Of a stretch of 64,000 nt of DNA, positions 61,474-64,000 are shown piece by piece. A program made the translations under genes and the position numbers. Each line of letters begins with the position of its first letter. Within the stretch, counting starts at the first letter, position 1. The notes under the pieces were generated by a model, which worked only from the letters and a program-made list of their open reading frames with translations, did not search any database and was not told the DNA's origin. The stretch covers positions 1 through 64,000 of the forward strand of contig RZZU01000005.1 in NCBI GenBank assembly GCA_009929735.1. Direction: 5' to 3'. The stretch comes from Clostridia bacterium. Lineage in GTDB: Bacteria; Bacillota; Clostridia; Lachnospirales; Anaerotignaceae.

Positions 61474-62697
61474 TTACCATTTAATAGGTTTGCCTTCTTT
61501 TCTCCACTGTCTGAATTCCGCAGCAGCTGTAAACAATGCATCTGTAGAGGAGTTCAAACCAGTTTCGCAAGAATCCTGTACTACGCCGATAATGAAACCA
61601 ACGCCTACAACCTGCATCGCAATATCATTAGAGATACCGAACAAGGAACACGCCAGAGGAATCAACAGCAAGGAACCACCGGCAACACCCGAAGCACCAC
61701 AAGCGGAAATTGCAGCTACAATGCTTAATACCAAAGCTGTACCGATATCCACAGTGTAACCCAATGTATTTACTGCCGCCAAGGTCATTACTGTAATCGT
61801 AATTGCAGCACCAGCCATATTGATGGTTGCCCCCAGAGGGATGGAAACAGAATAGTTATCTTCATCCAAGCCTAAGGATTCACAAAGTGTCATGTTAACG
61901 GGAATATTTGCAGCAGAGCTACGAGTAAAGAATGCTGTAATAAAGCTGTCTTTTAAGCATTTAAATACCAAAGGATAAGGATTTTGTTTGATGTTTAAGA
62001 AAACAATCAGAGGATTTACAATTAAAGCAATGACTGCCATACATCCTACCAACAGTAGTAACAGCTTGCCGTAATCTGTGAAAATTCCCAAACCACTTGT
62101 AGCAACAGTTGTAAATACAAGACCCAAAATACCAAAAGGTGCAAAACTAATTACCCATCTTACTGCCTGAGAAACTGCATCTGCAAAATTGTTTAACATT
62201 GTTTTTGTTGTGTCGGACGAATGCTTCAATGCCAGACCGAAAACAACTGCCCAAGCTAAAATACCAATATAGTTTGCAGTTGTAATAGATGCAAAAGGAT
62301 TCTGAACGACATTCATAAGCAAAGTTTTAATTACTGTGCCAACGCCATCAGGAGGTGCACTGCCTTGAACTGCATCTGTCAAAGTTAAAGATACAGGGAA
62401 CAAGAAGCTTCCCACAACTGCTACCAAAGCAGCAGCAAATGTCCCGATTAAGTATAAGACTACAACAGCGCCCATGTTTGTCTTTGCACCCTTCTTATGC
62501 TGAGCCAAAGAGCTCATAACCAAGAAAAATACCAAAATAGGTGCAACACCCTTTAACGCACCAACAAACAGATCACCCAAGATACCGATAACCGTTAAGG
62601 ATGAAGCTACTTTTCCAAGAATAGCACCGATAATCAAACCGGCTATGATACGCTTAACCAAGCTGATACTATTCCATTTTTGAAATAAATTATTCAT
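61474..62697 (-). CDS. sstT: Serine/threonine:sodium symporter SstT
   Basis: A 407-residue dicarboxylate/amino-acid:cation symporter with eight to nine membrane segments. Family marks include [13 protein letters not shown] (first hairpin), [13 protein letters not shown] and [21 protein letters not shown] in part. It lies 64 bp downstream of the serine dehydratase gene, on the same strand, which fits import of serine as a fermentation substrate. Confidence 0.93.
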   Translation of the reverse strand: MNNLFQKWNSISLVKRIIAGLIIGAILGKVASSLTVIGILGDLFVGALKGVAPILVFFLVMSSLAQHKKGAKTNMGAVVVLYLIGTFAAALVAVVGSFLFPVSLTLTDAVQGSAPPDGVGTVIKTLLMNVVQNPFASITTANYIGILAWAVVFGLALKHSSDTTKTMLNNFADAVSQAVRWVISFAPFGILGLVFTTVATSGLGIFTDYGKLLLLLVGCMAVIALIVNPLIVFLNIKQNPYPLVFKCLKDSFITAFFTRSSAANIPVNMTLCESLGLDEDNYSVSIPLGATINMAGAAITITVMTLAAVNTLGYTVDIGTALVLSIVAAISACGASGVAGGSLLLIPLACSLFGISNDIAMQVVGVGFIIGVVQDSCETGLNSSTDALFTAAAEFRQWRKEGKPIKW

Positions 62698-62761
62698 TTT
62701 ATCAATTCTCCCATTTTAATTTATTTTATTATTGCGGTTACTTTGGTTGTACGAAAAAAAA

Positions 62762-63640
62762 TTAGCAATGACCAAACACTTTTTCACAAAGCTTTTTACC
62801 CGTAGGTGTTGCTGCCAAACCGCCCTCTGCAGTTTCTTTTAATGCAGGGGACATTGCTTCGCCTATTTTCTTCATGGCAAAAATAACTTCATCAGCCGGT
62901 ATCGCACTTTCCACACCCGCTAATGCCAACTCTGCTGCGACGAAAGCGTTTGCAACGCCCATGGCATTTCTCTTGATACAAGGAATTTCCACTAACCCTG
63001 CCACAGGATCACAAACCAAGCCTAAAATATTTTTTAAAGCAATGGCACAGGCATGTTCGCTTTGTTTGGGTGTACCACCGCAAAGCTCTACCAGGGCTGC
63101 CGCCGCCATAGCACTGGCTGCACCACACTCTGCCTGACATCCACCTTCTGCACCGGCAATGCTTGCCTTATTGGCAATGACCAAGCCCACTGCTGATGCA
63201 GTAAATAGTGACATTACCACATCATCACTTGGAATATTTCTATCTTCAGCGATTGTTAATAAGGCTGCAGGCAAGATCCCACAACTGCCCGCAGTAGGTG
63301 CGGCAACAATCTTGCCCATACAAGCATTTGTTTGTGAAACAGCAAGGGCTTTCACCATTGCTTCCCCGAAGATTTTTCCGCAAATATTTTTGTTCGCCTT
63401 TACGGCCTCGTTCATTTTATAAGCATCTCCGCCTGTAAGGCCGCTTGCTGAACGCTTATCCCGATCCAAACCGTTTCCAACCGATTCTTTCATAACAGAC
63501 AAAGAGCGTTTCATATGATCAAAAAGCACTTTTTCGTCTGTTTCCGCCGTCTCAGCCTGATCCTTTAAAACCAGCTTGCAAAGAGGGAGATTTTCCTTCT
63601 CAGCCTCTTTTACCAAATCCGATAAGGAATTATATTTCAT
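62762..63640 (-). CDS. sdaAA: L-serine dehydratase, alpha subunit
   Basis: A 292-residue 4Fe-4S enzyme that deaminates serine to pyruvate. APTAGSCGILPA, the Cys ligands in CQAECGAA, LVCDPVAG and VEIPCIKRNAMG are visible. The two-subunit Clostridial type needs SdaAB, which I do not find in the 360 bp upstream or downstream. The beta gene must lie elsewhere. Confidence 0.93.
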   Translation of the reverse strand: MKYNSLSDLVKEAEKENLPLCKLVLKDQAETAETDEKVLFDHMKRSLSVMKESVGNGLDRDKRSASGLTGGDAYKMNEAVKANKNICGKIFGEAMVKALAVSQTNACMGKIVAAPTAGSCGILPAALLTIAEDRNIPSDDVVMSLFTASAVGLVIANKASIAGAEGGCQAECGAASAMAAAALVELCGGTPKQSEHACAIALKNILGLVCDPVAGLVEIPCIKRNAMGVANAFVAAELALAGVESAIPADEVIFAMKKIGEAMSPALKETAEGGLAATPTGKKLCEKVFGHC

Positions 63641-64000
63641 TTAAACACCCCATTTCAAGATACCTTTCAAAATATTTAAGACGACATTGTATCGCCAATA
63701 CCGCTCAAGGCTTTTCGCATAAAATATTATTTTGCCAAAAAACGTTTAAATTATAACACCTTTGCATTCAGGGGAAGTATCCCATTTGAATACATTTCGT
63801 AAATAGCCCTGCGCAATAAAATGAAAAACTTATAGTCCTCCGTCCAACGCCGCTTTTTTACTGATTATTTTTAATTCCCGTGTTCGCTTCCGCAAACCTC
63901 CAGAAATCAAATGGCTTTTAAGATTGTAGAAGATAAAATATGGGGTTGCTTTAAAATGATTTGATTGATATTCTCATCAATTCCACCATCAATTTCGATG
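63641..64000. other. Intergenic end of the window
   Basis: No gene supported. It contains a hairpin repeat copy at 63759-63797. Confidence 0.45.
63759..63797. repeat. TTGTATTCA-type hairpin repeat
   Basis: CCTTTGCATTCAGGGG-6 nt-CCCATTTGAATACATTT, with a stem of the same form as at 59265. Confidence 0.6.

Overview
The window looks like a chromosomal piece of a low-GC, anaerobic Clostridia member. Evidence for this is a FASII cluster with FabK as its only enoyl reductase and a fused acetyl-CoA carboxylase AccD-AccA, an oxygen-sensitive Fe-S L-serine dehydratase, hybrid cluster protein, methionine gamma-lyase and NAD-type malic enzyme. An Anaerotignum/Lachnospirales-like host is my best guess, but it is inference only.

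Layout. 0.2-7.7 kb: ligA and pcrA (one operon), a TrpR-type regulator, a PHP hydrolase and a MOFRL glycerate kinase. 7.9-10.8 kb: a decayed TetR / ABC exporter / ABC exporter / ECF-type ATPase locus with nonsense codons, frameshifts and deletions. 11.2-14.2 kb: a glutamate-synthase-like flavoprotein and a conserved unknown protein. 14.6-30.4 kb: a 15.8 kb integrated element. 30.8-33.3 kb: a flavodoxin/ferredoxin protein, an EamA transporter and a lone holin-like gene. 33.5-42.5 kb: the fatty-acid operon fabH-acpP-fabK-fabD-fabG-fabF-accB-fabZ-accC-accDA, all on the minus strand. 42.7-49.5 kb: an ECF sigma/anti-sigma pair, a B3/4 protein, a LysR regulator, methionine gamma-lyase, Hcp and a rubredoxin gene broken by an amber codon. 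50-64 kb: a diguanylate cyclase, an RNA methyltransferase, malic enzyme, fumarase, several small housekeeping genes, a pair of tiny paralogous ORFs, a cold-shock gene behind an attenuator-like leader, and a serine catabolism pair (sdaAA, sstT).

The element is the most interesting part. It sits inside the anticodon loop of a host tRNA-Thr(CGU) gene. The 5' half of that gene lies at 30388-30426 and the 3' half at 14565-14609, and the two share only an 11-bp core. Joined, they give a perfect 73-nt cloverleaf. The element therefore breaks the host tRNA, but it carries a complete, different tRNA-Thr(CGU) at 30191-30262, just downstream of the stranded host tRNA promoter. It encodes a tyrosine integrase with an N-terminal excisionase-like domain, a second small tyrosine recombinase, two proteins that resemble serine recombinases stripped of catalytic residues, a primase-polymerase/helicase, a SprT-like protease, an SLH surface protein, an ApeA-like HEPN defence protein and several unknown small proteins. 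I see no relaxase, conjugation or capsid genes. Its intergenic DNA is unusual: loopless perfect palindromes of 24-34 bp with unrelated sequences, two tRNA-like acceptor/T-arm minihelices placed just ahead of two genes, and several families of iteron-like repeats.

Together the element reads as a non-conjugative, self-replicating integrative element with phage defence cargo. The flanking chromosome is ordinary apart from several dispersed intergenic repeats and recent gene decay.
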